Assembly (NCBI GenBank): GCA_947170495.1 | Contig: CAMVUB010000024.1 | Coordinates: 1-34,084 of the forward strand | DNA from: an uncultured Prevotellaceae bacterium | GTDB taxonomy: Bacteria > Bacteroidota > Bacteroidia > Bacteroidales > Bacteroidaceae | DNA: 34,084 bases | Direction: 5' to 3' | In this document: positions 15,823 to 25,073 of the stretch, piece by piece | Layout of the letters: the number at the start of each line of letters is the position of its first letter | How positions within the stretch are numbered: the first letter of the stretch is position 1 | Notes under the pieces: generated by a model | What the model saw: the letters and a program-made list of their open reading frames with translations, nothing else | What the model was told of the DNA's origin: nothing | The model's database searches: none | Made by a program: the position numbers and the translations under genes

Positions 15823-18800
15823 ATGAAACATTTTACAAACTTACGAAGAAAGAGTAAACTCTTACTCATCGCCCTCGTAGCCCTCCTCAGCGGCGCCAGT
15901 CCGGCGTGGGCAGCTACGTTGACAGAGAATTTCAATGGAGCTTCTTTACCAGCAGGATGGAGTATTGTTGGTGATTTGACCCGAAATAGTGACCGTGCTC
16001 GAAGTGGTAATGGTATTTGGACGTCTTCTAAGTCCGACAATGCAAATTACCTTATAATAGAAGCTGTAGAGGGATCTATAACCTTTTATGCCAGAGCCTA
16101 TAACAAAAATTCAAATGCTTACGTTATTGTATATAAATATACAGGCTCTGCACTTGGTGACCAGTTATATACCACTGGAAACATGAAAACAAGCTCAACG
16201 CCTAGTTTCGCTTCAAAAACAGCTAGTTTAGGCGATTATAAAGGTCAAATTGCCATAGCCTTGAATTATGCTGCCATTGATGATTTGACATATACGCAGA
16301 AAGAAGCTTCAGCTTCTGGTCCTGGCTTTGCACTGAAGGACGGTTCAACTAAGTTGGATTCTCCTTATGCCTACAGTTTTGGCCTTGCTACAGCTGGTAC
16401 GACGAAGGTGTTTACACTGAGCAATCCTGGCACGGAGGCTACACCTATTTCCGTGGATGTTAGCGGTGCCAATGGCTTTACTGCTGCAGTAGAAGGCAAT
16501 GCTACCTCTATTCCCGCTGGTGGCGAGAAGACCCTGACCATTACAATGCCCGATGCTACTGCCAGCGGCTCCATCGTTGTTACACCTACTGGCGCAGGTC
16601 TGAGCGCATTCACTTTGAATGTCAGCGGAACCCTTCGTGACCCGAATAAGGTTTATCTCGACTTCTCAGATGGTCAGATTCCTGATGGCTGGACATCTGT
16701 GCAGACTGGTTCTTATGGTTCTGCTTGGGCAGCAAGCGAAGGCTATATTAGCCAGTCAGGTAGTAGCAGTAGTTATGCGTGGGCTTTTACTTCTCCTAAA
16801 CTTAACTTCGAAATTGGTGAATTGATAGCATTTGAAACGGCTAAATATTCAAGTTCAGATTGGTATTCTCCCTCCGTCACTGTAGAGTACACCACTGATG
16901 CAACAGGTGCTACGGGTTGGACTGCTATTGGTTCTGCATTTACAGACGATACTTATGGAAACTGGACAAAGCGAAGCGTTACAATTCCTGTAGAAGGTGT
17001 CAAGCGCATCCGCTTCAACGGCTGGTATATCCACATGCGTAATATTTATGGTGGCGAACTTCCTGTTGAGCCCAAGATGGTGGTGACTCAGCCTGCTACG
17101 CTTGATTTTGGTCTTTATGAGAAGAATGCAGATCCTGCTCCTACAAAGACCTTTACCATTGCAAACACTGGTCTTGCTACACTGAATGGCATCAGCGTTT
17201 CTTCGGCCAATGACGCATTTGAGATTACGAATGCTCCTACGTCTCTGGCTGCAGGTGCCAGTCAGACTGTGACGATTACGATGTCCACAGCCACCACTGG
17301 TGCTCTGTCATCTCTGATTACGGTGAGTGCCACCGATATGGAGGATGCTACGTTCACCGTAACGGGTACTGTTAAGCCAGCAGGAATGACTGTGGAGGAT
17401 TTCGAAGGAGGTTTGCCTGCTAATTGGACAAATGCCTCTTGGACATTCGCAGATGGCGAGGCCACAGGCAAGAGCGGAAGTGCATACTTGACCACTCCCA
17501 AACTCGTTTTCTCAGCTGGCGATTTCATCATTATCAAGGCAAAGCGCTATGACAGTGACTCGAGTGATTATCTCACTGTTCAGGGCTCAAATGATAACGG
17601 CTCTACTTGGACCGCTTATTCAAAGAAACTGCAGAATGCTGATGGCCTGAGTTTTCCGGACTATGGCACCATGGTATTAAGCGACATTCCTACAACAGTC
17701 AACAAACTGCGTTTTGTCGGTTACTATGTCGTCGTTGACGAGATTCATGGCTTAACCTACGCTCCTATCCTTTCCGTGACCAAGGACGCTGCCGTCGTAA
17801 ATACTCCTGCCAACTACGACTTTGGTGAGACCACTGCGAATGCAAGCGTTACCTACAACTTCGCAAATGCAGGTGCAGGCACGATTAACATCACCAACGT
17901 AGCCATCACAGGTACAGGCGCGGCTGCCTACAGCACCAACTGGACTGAGAGTACAGCCGCTCCCTTCGACCTTGTGATTACTCGCTCTTACGATGCTGGA
18001 CGCGCTGGCGAACCCGCCATGGAGGCTGTTGTAACTGTTACGACCTCCGAGGGCGACTTCGTCATCAACGTGACGGGTACTGACAAGGGCGCTAACGACC
18101 CAGAGTTTGCCCTCTTCATCGGTGAAGCTGAGCAGACCACAGGTGCAAACCTCGGTTTTGGCACAATCACAGCGAATACCGTTAAGACGTTCAAGATTAA
18201 GAACGATGGTACAGGCCCACTCAATGTGACAGCCGTTACAATGCCCGATGCAGACTACACTACAGACCTCGAATCTGAGCCCTCTGCATTGAGCCCTCTG
18301 GTCATCGCTGCTGGTGGCAGCAAGACGATTAACGTCACCCTCGCTGCTTCAGCTAAGGCCATCAAGACCAGCAAGAACATCACCATCTCGGCAGAAGGCT
18401 TTGAAGACTTCACCTTCGTGGCTGATGCTAACGTATTCCCTGGTGCTGAAGTGGTTGATTTCAATAGCAATAGCTTGCCTGAAGGATGGACGAATATCGC
18501 AAGTAATAAATGGAGCTTTGCAGAAGGAAAGGCTTATTGTACAGCACAGAGCTCATCCCCTGCAGAGCTTGTTACCAAGAAGCTGACATTTGAGGAAGAC
18601 GATTTCTTCATCTTCTCTGCTACTAGCTATGACAACTACGACGACAACTACTTAGAGATTCTTGGTTCTACCGACAATGGCGAGACTTGGACTGCTTTCG
18701 ATGCCAAGAAGTACATCTCGAAGAGCCAGATTCCTTACGGTTCTTATGCAACCATTACTGTTACAGGTATTCCCAATACCGTCAACAAACTGAAGTTCCG

Positions 18801-21800
18801 TGGATATTATGTTCGTGTTGACGAAATTGCTGGTTTGACCTATGATGCCAACGACCCAACGATTGCCGTTACCGACGCTATGGATGCTCCTGTAGCTTCT
18901 GGCACAATGAAGGACTTCGGCTGGGCACAGGCAGCGCAGAATGCAACCTATAAGATTAGTAATAGTGGTACGGGTACATTAACTATCTCTGAGATTAGTG
19001 CTCCTGAGGGCTTCACTGCTGCCACTGCTGGCGATGTGATGACGGTGGCTGCTGGTGCTGATCCGCTGGTGCTCACGGTCACGATGACCAATGCAGCCAT
19101 TGGCGCTAAGAGCGGCACTGTCACACTGACTACCGATGGCGGCAACTTCGAGATTCCTGTCAAGGGCTTCGTCTATGGCAGCAAGAACCTGGTTGACTTC
19201 ACAGATGCTGCACAGTACACCGGTTGGACAGGCGTAAATGTGACTGACAATGTGGCATCGCTGAGCTCTACCGCCATTGAGACCACACCGTTTACGGCTG
19301 ACGCCGCAGAAAAGCTGTATGTGGAAATCAAGGGTAGCAGCAGCTATGGCAGCAAGTCATTCAGCTACAGCTATACTTGTGATGGTGGTGCCAACTGGAG
19401 CGCTCCTGTTGACTTGGTAGCATCAACTTATAGTAATGTTGCTGACCAGGTATTCACCATCACGGACATTGCAGATGCAGAGGCAGAAAGCACCGTACAG
19501 ATTCGCTTCACTGGCGCAATGCTTGGCATCAACCGCATCTATGGCTTCACCGCTCTGACGGTTCCCGTCATGACGCTCGACAAGACGGCTGACTATAACT
19601 TTGGCATGCAGACCGAGGATGCAGAATATGTGATTACAGTTACCAACACGGGTACGGCTACGCTGAACAACCTCACTGCTGCATTGGCAACGGGTGATAA
19701 CTACGCTGTTGCCATCACGAAACCCGATGGTGAGAGCACCACGACCATCAGCGCTGGTAAGGCTACCGTTCCTGCTGGTCAGCAGGCGGTCATCACCGTG
19801 ACTCAGCTCTTCGATGCCAATAACGGTCTGGCTGCACTCTCTGACGTACTGACCATCTCTGGCGACGATGTCGCTTCGCAGGTTGTCAACCTGAGTGGAC
19901 AGACCCGCGACGGCAGCAAGTGGTATGTGGATTTTGCAAGCGGCATTCCTTCAAGCTTCGTCGAGAAGGGTAGCTGGAGCTATTCTTCTCAGCAGGCATA
20001 CGTCTATACGGAATCAGCTTTGGTATCGCAGACACTAACCATCGCAGCTAACGAAAAGGTTCAGTTCGATGCCAAGAAAATGTCTTATGGCGTAGCTTCT
20101 TTGAAGGTTCGTCATAGTTTGAATGGTGGTCTCAGCTGGTCTGACTATACCGACTTTACTGAGACAGAAGACTTCAATAGCTCCGCATACAAGACCATGC
20201 AGTACAGCGTAGGCAATACTGATGCCAGCGCAGTCGCCATGATTGAGTTCCTGGGCGCTAACGTCTATCTTGACAACATCTACGGTGGCACGCTGAACAA
20301 CGATGCTCCCATGATTCAGGTGAAGAAGAGCAGCACGGTTGTGGCCAGTGGCGTGACCGAGGAGTTCGGCTCTATCTTTGCTGAGGCTACGGCCAACTAC
20401 ACCATTAAGAATATTGGTGGCGGCACGCTGACCATCACTTCTCCGATTACAACCGTCACAGGTGTCGCTACCGCTGCTGTTGATGAGACCTCACTGGAGG
20501 CTGACGAGTCCGCTACGCTGACCATCACAATGCCTGTGGAGGCTCCTTACGGTGAGAAGAGTGGTGCTGTAACTGTTAAGACTAGCCTTGGCGACTTCGT
20601 CATCAACTACACAGCTACCACCATGGATCCGAATGCGCTGAATGTGGACTTCAGCGATGGGCTATTGCCTGCTGGTTGGTACAATGGTGGCTGGAGTGTT
20701 GATTATTACGAAAAGAATATTCAAAAAAGCTATAGTGGATCACCTGTTGACTTTATTACTCAGAAACTAGATGTTGAAGGCACAAGCGATGTCCTGAACT
20801 TTGATGCGAAGTACTATGGCTCTAACTCCACAAACAAGAGCAATGCGGTATTGACTGTTTGCTATTCTACAGACCGTGTTAACTGGACGGAGATTGATGA
20901 CTACAAGTCAGAACTCACAGAAGCCAATAAAACCTTCTCCATCAGCGGTCTGGCTGCTGGCGAGTACTACCTGAAGTTCACTGGTCGCTACGTAAAAGTT
21001 GACAACATCATCGGTTGGACGAAGGTCGCTGGCATCGAGCACGACCTCTATGTCACTGCCACCAGCTTCCCCGCTACTACGGATAAGGGCGAGAATGCAA
21101 CAATCACTGCCACCGTCACCAGCCTGCGTGCTAATGAGACGGGCGTCTATGCGAAGCTGTTCATCAATGGCGTGCAGGAAGGTGATGCTTCAGCAGCTCA
21201 GGATATCAACCTGAACGCAACGAAGACCTTCTCATTCGAATACGCTATTCCTGAGAACAAGACAACTCAGATCAAGGTGTACTTCAGCGATGACACTGAG
21301 GCCTTCGCCACTGCAGTGAACACGATGAAGGTTCGCTACACGCTTGATGAGACTGCTGACAACAGCACAATCACTGCTGGTACGTTCGATGTCACCCTGA
21401 ACCGCGCGTTCATCGCAGGTTGGAACACCGTCTGCCTGCCGTTCGCAATTGACGATATCGATGCGTTCTTCGGAACAGGTGCTTACGCTTATGCGTTCGA
21501 TAATTATACAGATGGTAATATCACGTTTGCTAAGCAGGATGCGATGGATGCTGCTACTCCTTATCTGGTGTTCGTTCCCGAGGCAATCGCTTCTAAGGAG
21601 CTGAAGAACCTGGCTATCTCCGACGCTGCTGCTGGCAGTGTGGGCGTTGAGAATACCTTCACAGGTACGTATGCTCCTATCGCCGCTGGTGGCCTGACGA
21701 ACAAATTCGTCCTTACGCCACAGGCTAGGATTCAGAAGGCTGGCTCTGGTGCCACGATGAATGCATTCCGTGCTTACTTCACGATTCCTTCTGGCGAAGT

Positions 21801-21963
21801 GAAGGCCCTCGTATTCGACGATGGCACTGCTACGAGTGTCCTGAAGATCGACGTCACAGGCAACGAGTCTGTCCGCGACATCTTCGACCTCGCAGGCCGC
21901 AAGCTGAACGAGACCCGTAAGGGTATCAATATTGTGAACGGTAAGAAGGTACTTGTTAAATAA
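15823..21963 (+). CDS. Giant modular surface protein, choice-of-anchor J and D repeats
   Basis: A 2046-residue exported protein with signal peptide MKHFTNLRRKSKLLLIALVALLSGASPAWA. It is built from repeating pairs. One module opens with a DF..G.LP.GW motif followed by a lectin-like jelly roll (choice-of-anchor J). The other is an Ig-like module with FG......T..F.I.N.G...L (choice-of-anchor D/ASPM-SPD-2-Hydin type). The J-module openings fall near residues 33, 276, 523, 877, 1122, 1366 and 1605, about 240-250 apart except for one 354-residue gap that holds an extra D module. Residues about 1858-2010 form a C-terminal domain (AGWNTVCLPF), then the shared tail IFDLAGRKLNE ... GINIVNGKKVLVK. Likely an elongated stalk or adhesin on the cell surface. 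It starts 39 bases after the Omp28-like gene. Its opening third is visibly richer in A and T than the flanking genes. Confidence 0.78.
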   Translation: MKHFTNLRRKSKLLLIALVALLSGASPAWAATLTENFNGASLPAGWSIVGDLTRNSDRARSGNGIWTSSKSDNANYLIIEAVEGSITFYARAYNKNSNAYVIVYKYTGSALGDQLYTTGNMKTSSTPSFASKTASLGDYKGQIAIALNYAAIDDLTYTQKEASASGPGFALKDGSTKLDSPYAYSFGLATAGTTKVFTLSNPGTEATPISVDVSGANGFTAAVEGNATSIPAGGEKTLTITMPDATASGSIVVTPTGAGLSAFTLNVSGTLRDPNKVYLDFSDGQIPDGWTSVQTGSYGSAWAASEGYISQSGSSSSYAWAFTSPKLNFEIGELIAFETAKYSSSDWYSPSVTVEYTTDATGATGWTAIGSAFTDDTYGNWTKRSVTIPVEGVKRIRFNGWYIHMRNIYGGELPVEPKMVVTQPATLDFGLYEKNADPAPTKTFTIANTGLATLNGISVSSANDAFEITNAPTSLAAGASQTVTITMSTATTGALSSLITVSATDMEDATFTVTGTVKPAGMTVEDFEGGLPANWTNASWTFADGEATGKSGSAYLTTPKLVFSAGDFIIIKAKRYDSDSSDYLTVQGSNDNGSTWTAYSKKLQNADGLSFPDYGTMVLSDIPTTVNKLRFVGYYVVVDEIHGLTYAPILSVTKDAAVVNTPANYDFGETTANASVTYNFANAGAGTINITNVAITGTGAAAYSTNWTESTAAPFDLVITRSYDAGRAGEPAMEAVVTVTTSEGDFVINVTGTDKGANDPEFALFIGEAEQTTGANLGFGTITANTVKTFKIKNDGTGPLNVTAVTMPDADYTTDLESEPSALSPLVIAAGGSKTINVTLAASAKAIKTSKNITISAEGFEDFTFVADANVFPGAEVVDFNSNSLPEGWTNIASNKWSFAEGKAYCTAQSSSPAELVTKKLTFEEDDFFIFSATSYDNYDDNYLEILGSTDNGETWTAFDAKKYISKSQIPYGSYATITVTGIPNTVNKLKFRGYYVRVDEIAGLTYDANDPTIAVTDAMDAPVASGTMKDFGWAQAAQNATYKISNSGTGTLTISEISAPEGFTAATAGDVMTVAAGADPLVLTVTMTNAAIGAKSGTVTLTTDGGNFEIPVKGFVYGSKNLVDFTDAAQYTGWTGVNVTDNVASLSSTAIETTPFTADAAEKLYVEIKGSSSYGSKSFSYSYTCDGGANWSAPVDLVASTYSNVADQVFTITDIADAEAESTVQIRFTGAMLGINRIYGFTALTVPVMTLDKTADYNFGMQTEDAEYVITVTNTGTATLNNLTAALATGDNYAVAITKPDGESTTTISAGKATVPAGQQAVITVTQLFDANNGLAALSDVLTISGDDVASQVVNLSGQTRDGSKWYVDFASGIPSSFVEKGSWSYSSQQAYVYTESALVSQTLTIAANEKVQFDAKKMSYGVASLKVRHSLNGGLSWSDYTDFTETEDFNSSAYKTMQYSVGNTDASAVAMIEFLGANVYLDNIYGGTLNNDAPMIQVKKSSTVVASGVTEEFGSIFAEATANYTIKNIGGGTLTITSPITTVTGVATAAVDETSLEADESATLTITMPVEAPYGEKSGAVTVKTSLGDFVINYTATTMDPNALNVDFSDGLLPAGWYNGGWSVDYYEKNIQKSYSGSPVDFITQKLDVEGTSDVLNFDAKYYGSNSTNKSNAVLTVCYSTDRVNWTEIDDYKSELTEANKTFSISGLAAGEYYLKFTGRYVKVDNIIGWTKVAGIEHDLYVTATSFPATTDKGENATITATVTSLRANETGVYAKLFINGVQEGDASAAQDINLNATKTFSFEYAIPENKTTQIKVYFSDDTEAFATAVNTMKVRYTLDETADNSTITAGTFDVTLNRAFIAGWNTVCLPFAIDDIDAFFGTGAYAYAFDNYTDGNITFAKQDAMDAATPYLVFVPEAIASKELKNLAISDAAAGSVGVENTFTGTYAPIAAGGLTNKFVLTPQARIQKAGSGATMNAFRAYFTIPSGEVKALVFDDGTATSVLKIDVTGNESVRDIFDLAGRKLNETRKGINIVNGKKVLVK

Positions 21964-21979
21964 TAGAATTTGTAGCATT

Positions 21980-22165
21980 ATGAAAAAGACATATCAGAAA
22001 CCTTCTATGGTTGTGGTACAGGTTCAAGGTACCGATGCTATACTCCAGTACAGCTTTACAGGTCAGCAAGGTAATACAAATCCTTCGGTGACACCCACGC
22101 CAGGTACTTATGATGGTCCCGCTGCGACCAAAGGAAACGACTGGGGTAACATCTGGGAAAAGTAA
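21980..22165 (+). CDS. Small Prevotella-type peptide of unknown function
   Basis: A 61-residue protein starting MKKTYQKPSMVVVQVQGTDAILQYSF and ending WGNIWEK. The MKK.Y.KP.m.vv opening and a short acidic/aromatic end are, to my recollection, common in small uncharacterised Bacteroidales proteins; I cannot name a family. There is no transmembrane helix or standard signal peptide. The middle is Gly/Pro/Thr-rich. It starts 16 bases after the giant surface gene and ends before a terminator at 22216, so it is probably the last gene of that transcript and may work with it. An in-frame ATG at 21953 overlaps the previous gene; the MKKTY start at 21980 is preferred because it matches the usual opening. 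Confidence 0.7.
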   Translation: MKKTYQKPSMVVVQVQGTDAILQYSFTGQQGNTNPSVTPTPGTYDGPAATKGNDWGNIWEK

Positions 22166-22215
22166 TCGCTACAGTTAGTACAAACGTTCTATAGCAATTA
22201 CAGTTGCAACTACCA

Positions 22216-22250
22216 AACAGCCCGCTGCACATCATGTGTAGCGGGCTGTT
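22216..22250 (+). terminator. Terminator after the surface-protein operon
   Basis: AACAGCCCGCTGCACA (22216-22231) pairs with TGTGTAGCGGGCTGTT (22235-22250), a 16-bp stem with one G-T wobble and a 3-base loop. A short T-rich stretch follows. Confidence 0.8.
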
Positions 22251-22333
22251 GTTCTGTCCGTAGGACCGCGGTCTTCTTGTCTGTCTGGGACTGAACATAA
22301 ATCGGGCATAAATGGAACTTCAATTGGTGGATT

Positions 22334-22437
22334 GGAAATAAATGTGCATAATACCCATAATCTCAGCCACAAATAAGCCATAAATAATTTATTCGAATTT
22401 ATGAATCAAATTATGCACATTATGCACATTTGTTTCC
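22334..22437. repeat. Inverted repeat with 66-bp spacer
   Basis: The left arm (22334-22352) reads GGAAATAAATGTGCATAAT. The right arm (22419-22437) is its reverse complement with one mismatch (18 of 19). The right arm is extended by a tandem TTATGCACA unit (22411-22428), so the arm is itself part of a 9-bp array. Confidence 0.75.
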
Positions 22438-22612
22438 GATAAAAGAATGCACTTTGTGTTGATGAACATGAACTTAAATCTCTTTTATAGAACATAAATG
22501 ACCATGAATTAAACCATAAATTATCAGGAATTGTATGGATAAAGAAAGGAACTTAAATTGGTCTAAAATATAGACTTAAATCAGAGGATTGAAAACAAAA
22601 ACAATAAAAACC

Positions 22613-22629
22613 CCGTCAGTGACTGACGG
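22613..22629. repeat. Palindrome CCGTCAGT-G-ACTGACGG
   Basis: Two 8-base arms around a single central G, flanked by A-rich sequence on both sides. No T-run follows, so it is not a standard terminator. Confidence 0.6.
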
Positions 22630-22735
22630 CAAAAACAAGAAAAAGGCGCAAGTAAAGACTGAACTTAAATCTGTCATAAATCTAAACTTAAATATAAAAC
22701 ATCGGAAAACACGGAAGACCCGGAATACCCCGCGC

Positions 22736-23004
22736 TCGGAGATTGGGATAACGCTCCAAGGACTTGTCCTTAGGAGCTTGGAGGTTCTGTGGTCTGCCAC
22801 TCTGAAAACGCGGAGCAGTAAGAGCAGAGTCAAACTTGTTTGAACTATGCCGAGTCGTGACGCGGTTCGATAGAATCAAAGTTTACTTTCAAGATGGTCT
22901 GCCTCAGAATCTCCTAAGGCACACAGCAAGGCTGTGAGCCAATCCCAATCACCGCCCCGCCGTTTTTGCGATGCGTTGTTTTTTCCGCTGAAAGCGGGGT
23001 TTTT
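22736..23004 (+). ncRNA. Candidate structured RNA or element relic, unidentified
   Basis: The stretch has several tight hairpins in a row: CTCCAAG/CTTGGAG (22754-22760 with 22777-22783) with inner AAGGAC/GTCCTT, TCAAAC-TT-GTTTGA (about 22829-22842), CACAGC-AAG-GCTGTG (about 22922-22936), and CCGCT-GAA-AGCGG (22985-22997) followed by GG and TTTTT, which looks like a terminator. No open frame here resembles a protein. It could be a small RNA ending at 23004, or the remnant of a repeat element. I matched it to no RNA family I know, and no promoter box was found. Confidence 0.25.
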
Positions 23005-23270
23005 AAGGTTTTTGTCTTACCTGGAATTATTCTTGCTTTTAGGGTCTTTCGATGTTTGAAGAATATTAAGATGTATTATGGACATTCGTGTCAATAGAGA
23101 AAAAGATTTAGGTCCGGATTTATGCATGATTTATGTTCCATCTTCGCATCCGTGGTCGTTATAATGAAATTTTTGTTTTAATTTTGAGGCCGTAGGCCGA
23201 CCCGATATGAAAAATTCCCTCATTCATGCAAATCCTATCCCGTTTCTGCCGCTATCTCACAAAAAAGCGC

Positions 23271-23278
23271 TACCTTTG
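23271..23278 (+). promoter_or_regulatory. Bacteroidales -7 box for pgi
   Basis: TACCTTTG matches TAnnTTTG, 51 bases before the ATG at 23330. A weak -33 (TTCTG, 23244-23248) sits at slightly long spacing. Confidence 0.6.
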
Positions 23279-23329
23279 CAAGGTCATTATAACTCCCGAT
23301 GATAACTCCTAACAAAAACATACACAACA

Positions 23330-24661
23330 ATGATTAAATTAGACATTACAAAGGTGGCGCCGATGGTGAGTGGCGCCGACGTGAACGCCTTGGAGGCCCG
23401 CGTGGCCGAGGCACAGAAAGCATTGGAAGAGGGCACCTGCCCGGGCAACGATTTCCTGGGATGGCTGCACCTGCCCACAGGCATCACACCCGAGTTCCTC
23501 GCTGAGGTGAAGACTGTGGCTGCTACGCTGCGCCAGGAGTGCGAGGCTGTGGTCGTCGCCGGCATCGGCGGCAGCTACCTTGGCGCCAAGGCCGTCATCG
23601 AAGCCCTCAGCAACAGCTTCCAGTGGCTCGTCGGCAGCAACGGCCCCGCCATCCTCTTCGCCGGTAACAATATCGGTGAGGACTACCTCAGCGAGCTGAC
23701 GACCTACCTGAAGGGTAAGAAGTTCGGTGTGATCAATATCTCCAAGAGCGGCACGACCACCGAGACGGCCCTCGCCTTCCGTCTGCTGAAGAAGCAGTGC
23801 GAGGAGCAGATGGGCAAGGAGGCTGCCCGCAAGGTCATCGTGGCCATCACCGACGCCAAGCGCGGCGCTGCCCGCACGTGCGCTGACAAGGAGGGCTACA
23901 AGAGCTTCGTCATTCCCGACAACGTAGGCGGTCGCTTCAGCGTGCTGACACCCGTGGGCCTGCTGCCCATTGCCGTGGCCGGCTTCGACATCGACCAGCT
24001 CGTGAAGGGTGCACAGGATATGGAGAAGGCTGCTGCCGCTCCGCTCGCCGAGAACATCATCGCACAGTATGCGGCTACGCGCTACCTGCTCTACACGAAG
24101 GGCAAGAAGATCGAGATCCTGGCCAACTACCAGCCGAAGCTCCACTACATCGCTGAATGGTGGAAGCAGCTCTTCGGCGAGAGCGAGGGCAAGGACGGCA
24201 AGGGCATCTACCCCGCCAGCGTGGATCTCACCACCGACCTGCACTCGATGGGTCAGTGGATCCAGGAGGGCGAGCGCACCATCTTCGAGACGGTCATCAG
24301 CGTGGAGAACCCCGAGCATAAGCTGCTGTTCCCCAGCGACGACGAGAACCTCGACGGCCTGAACTTCCTCGCCGGCAAGCGTGTGGATGAGGTCAACAAG
24401 ATGGCTGAGCTGGGTACACAGCTGGCTCACGTGGATGGCGGCGTGCCCAATATCCGTATCGCCATCGAGCGTCTGGATGCTTACCACCTCGGACAGCTCA
24501 TCTACTTCTTCGAGCGTGCCTGCGGTATCCACTGCCAGCTCCTCGGCGTCAACGCCTTCAACCAGCCCGGCGTCGAAGCCTACAAGAAGAACATGTTCGC
24601 CTTGTTGGGCAAGCCTGGTTATGAGAAGGAGACCGAGGCGATTCAGGCACGGCTTAAATAG
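23330..24661 (+). CDS. pgi: Glucose-6-phosphate isomerase
   Basis: Pgi (443 residues, the short bacterial form) interconverts glucose-6-phosphate and fructose-6-phosphate in the cytoplasm. The N-terminal SIS domain shows [20 protein letters not shown] (about 79-98) and the sugar-phosphate loop [15 protein letters not shown]. The active site signature is [23 protein letters not shown], with the conserved Glu of [10 protein letters not shown]. The C-terminal segment [24 protein letters not shown] contains the catalytic His and Lys. Length and motifs are normal. It has its own promoter. Its stop codon TAG (24659-24661) overlaps the first base of a heptamer array that leads into the four-helix gene. 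Confidence 0.97.
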   Translation: MIKLDITKVAPMVSGADVNALEARVAEAQKALEEGTCPGNDFLGWLHLPTGITPEFLAEVKTVAATLRQECEAVVVAGIGGSYLGAKAVIEALSNSFQWLVGSNGPAILFAGNNIGEDYLSELTTYLKGKKFGVINISKSGTTTETALAFRLLKKQCEEQMGKEAARKVIVAITDAKRGAARTCADKEGYKSFVIPDNVGGRFSVLTPVGLLPIAVAGFDIDQLVKGAQDMEKAAAAPLAENIIAQYAATRYLLYTKGKKIEILANYQPKLHYIAEWWKQLFGESEGKDGKGIYPASVDLTTDLHSMGQWIQEGERTIFETVISVENPEHKLLFPSDDENLDGLNFLAGKRVDEVNKMAELGTQLAHVDGGVPNIRIAIERLDAYHLGQLIYFFERACGIHCQLLGVNAFNQPGVEAYKKNMFALLGKPGYEKETEAIQARLK

Positions 24662-24693
24662 TTTAAAGTTTAATGTTTAAGGTTTAATGTAAA

Positions 24694-25065
24694 ATGTATA
24701 GCAGCAGCGATAACTTTGCTTATCGAAAGCTTGTGGTATATCAGCATGCCAGAGCTTACAATAAAGCTGTATACAATCTTATGAAGAAGTTCCCCGTGGA
24801 AGAGAGATTTGCCCTGTGCGACCAATTAAGACGTGCAGCCTCCTCAGTTCCAACGAATATAGCAGAGTGTGCCGGACGAATTTCTAAAAAAGAGAAACTT
24901 CGGTTCATAGAATTTGCATCGGGGTCTTTATCCGAGACATTATGCCTGTTGGAATTATCGTTCGATGTAGGGTATATAACCCAAGATGAATTAGACGACA
25001 TGGATGGTTGTGCTACAAGTATTCAGCGGATGCTGTCAAAACTGTACAGCTCATACCAAGAATAA
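24694..25065 (+). CDS. Four-helix bundle protein (S23 / TIGR02436 family)
   Basis: A 123-residue protein with all the usual landmarks of the S23 family: FAYRKLVVYQHARAYNKAVY (helix 1), FPVEERFALCDQLRRAASSVPTNIAECAGR (helix 2 with the conserved QLRRAA and NIAE), KEKLRFIEFASGSLSETLCLLEL (helix 3), then IQRMLSKLYS (helix 4). Relatives were first seen in intervening sequences of 23S rRNA genes, and the Avd proteins of diversity-generating retroelements share the fold and form basic pentamers. No rRNA or reverse transcriptase is nearby. Base composition is more AT-rich than in pgi and the HAD gene. It is bracketed by inverted heptamer arrays, suggesting that it arrived as a unit. The molecular role of such orphan copies is unknown. 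Confidence 0.9.
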   Translation: MYSSSDNFAYRKLVVYQHARAYNKAVYNLMKKFPVEERFALCDQLRRAASSVPTNIAECAGRISKKEKLRFIEFASGSLSETLCLLELSFDVGYITQDELDDMDGCATSIQRMLSKLYSSYQE

Positions 25066-25073
25066 TGTATCTT

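Larger units (their letters stand above)
22293..23138. repeat. Repeat-bounded gene-poor region with inverted CATAAAT arrays
   Basis: Between the terminator at 22250 and the pgi promoter at 23271 I see no gene. The region is bounded by CATAAAT-type arrays in opposite orientation: GAACATAAAT with GGGCATAAAT (22293-22313), and its reverse complement at 23117-23138. Inside are further degenerate AACTTAAAT and CATAAAT copies (22470-22700), an inner inverted repeat (22334-22437), a CCGTCAG palindrome (22613-22629), a GGAAnAC-type array (22701-22730) and a structured segment. Short hairpins with CCGTAGG at the centre lie outside both ends (22256-22266 and 23188-23199). Confidence 0.5.

Noticed and set aside
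15823..21963. Giant gene as several genes or a fused frameshift product
   Set aside because: One frame is open throughout with a single signal peptide and a single C-terminal tail; module boundaries show no internal starts or stops.
22293..22700. Degenerate repeats as a CRISPR array
   Set aside because: Units are 7-11 bases, uneven and without unique spacers of regular length, and no cas gene is present.
22589..22843. Open frame of 84 codons in the repeat-rich region
   Set aside because: It is Lys/Arg/Thr-rich, crosses a palindrome and a repeat array, and has no recognisable domain, so it is more likely non-coding.
24694..25065. S23-like gene as part of an rRNA intervening sequence or a diversity-generating retroelement
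   Set aside because: No rRNA sequence is near, and no reverse transcriptase or template/variable repeat pair was seen within the window.
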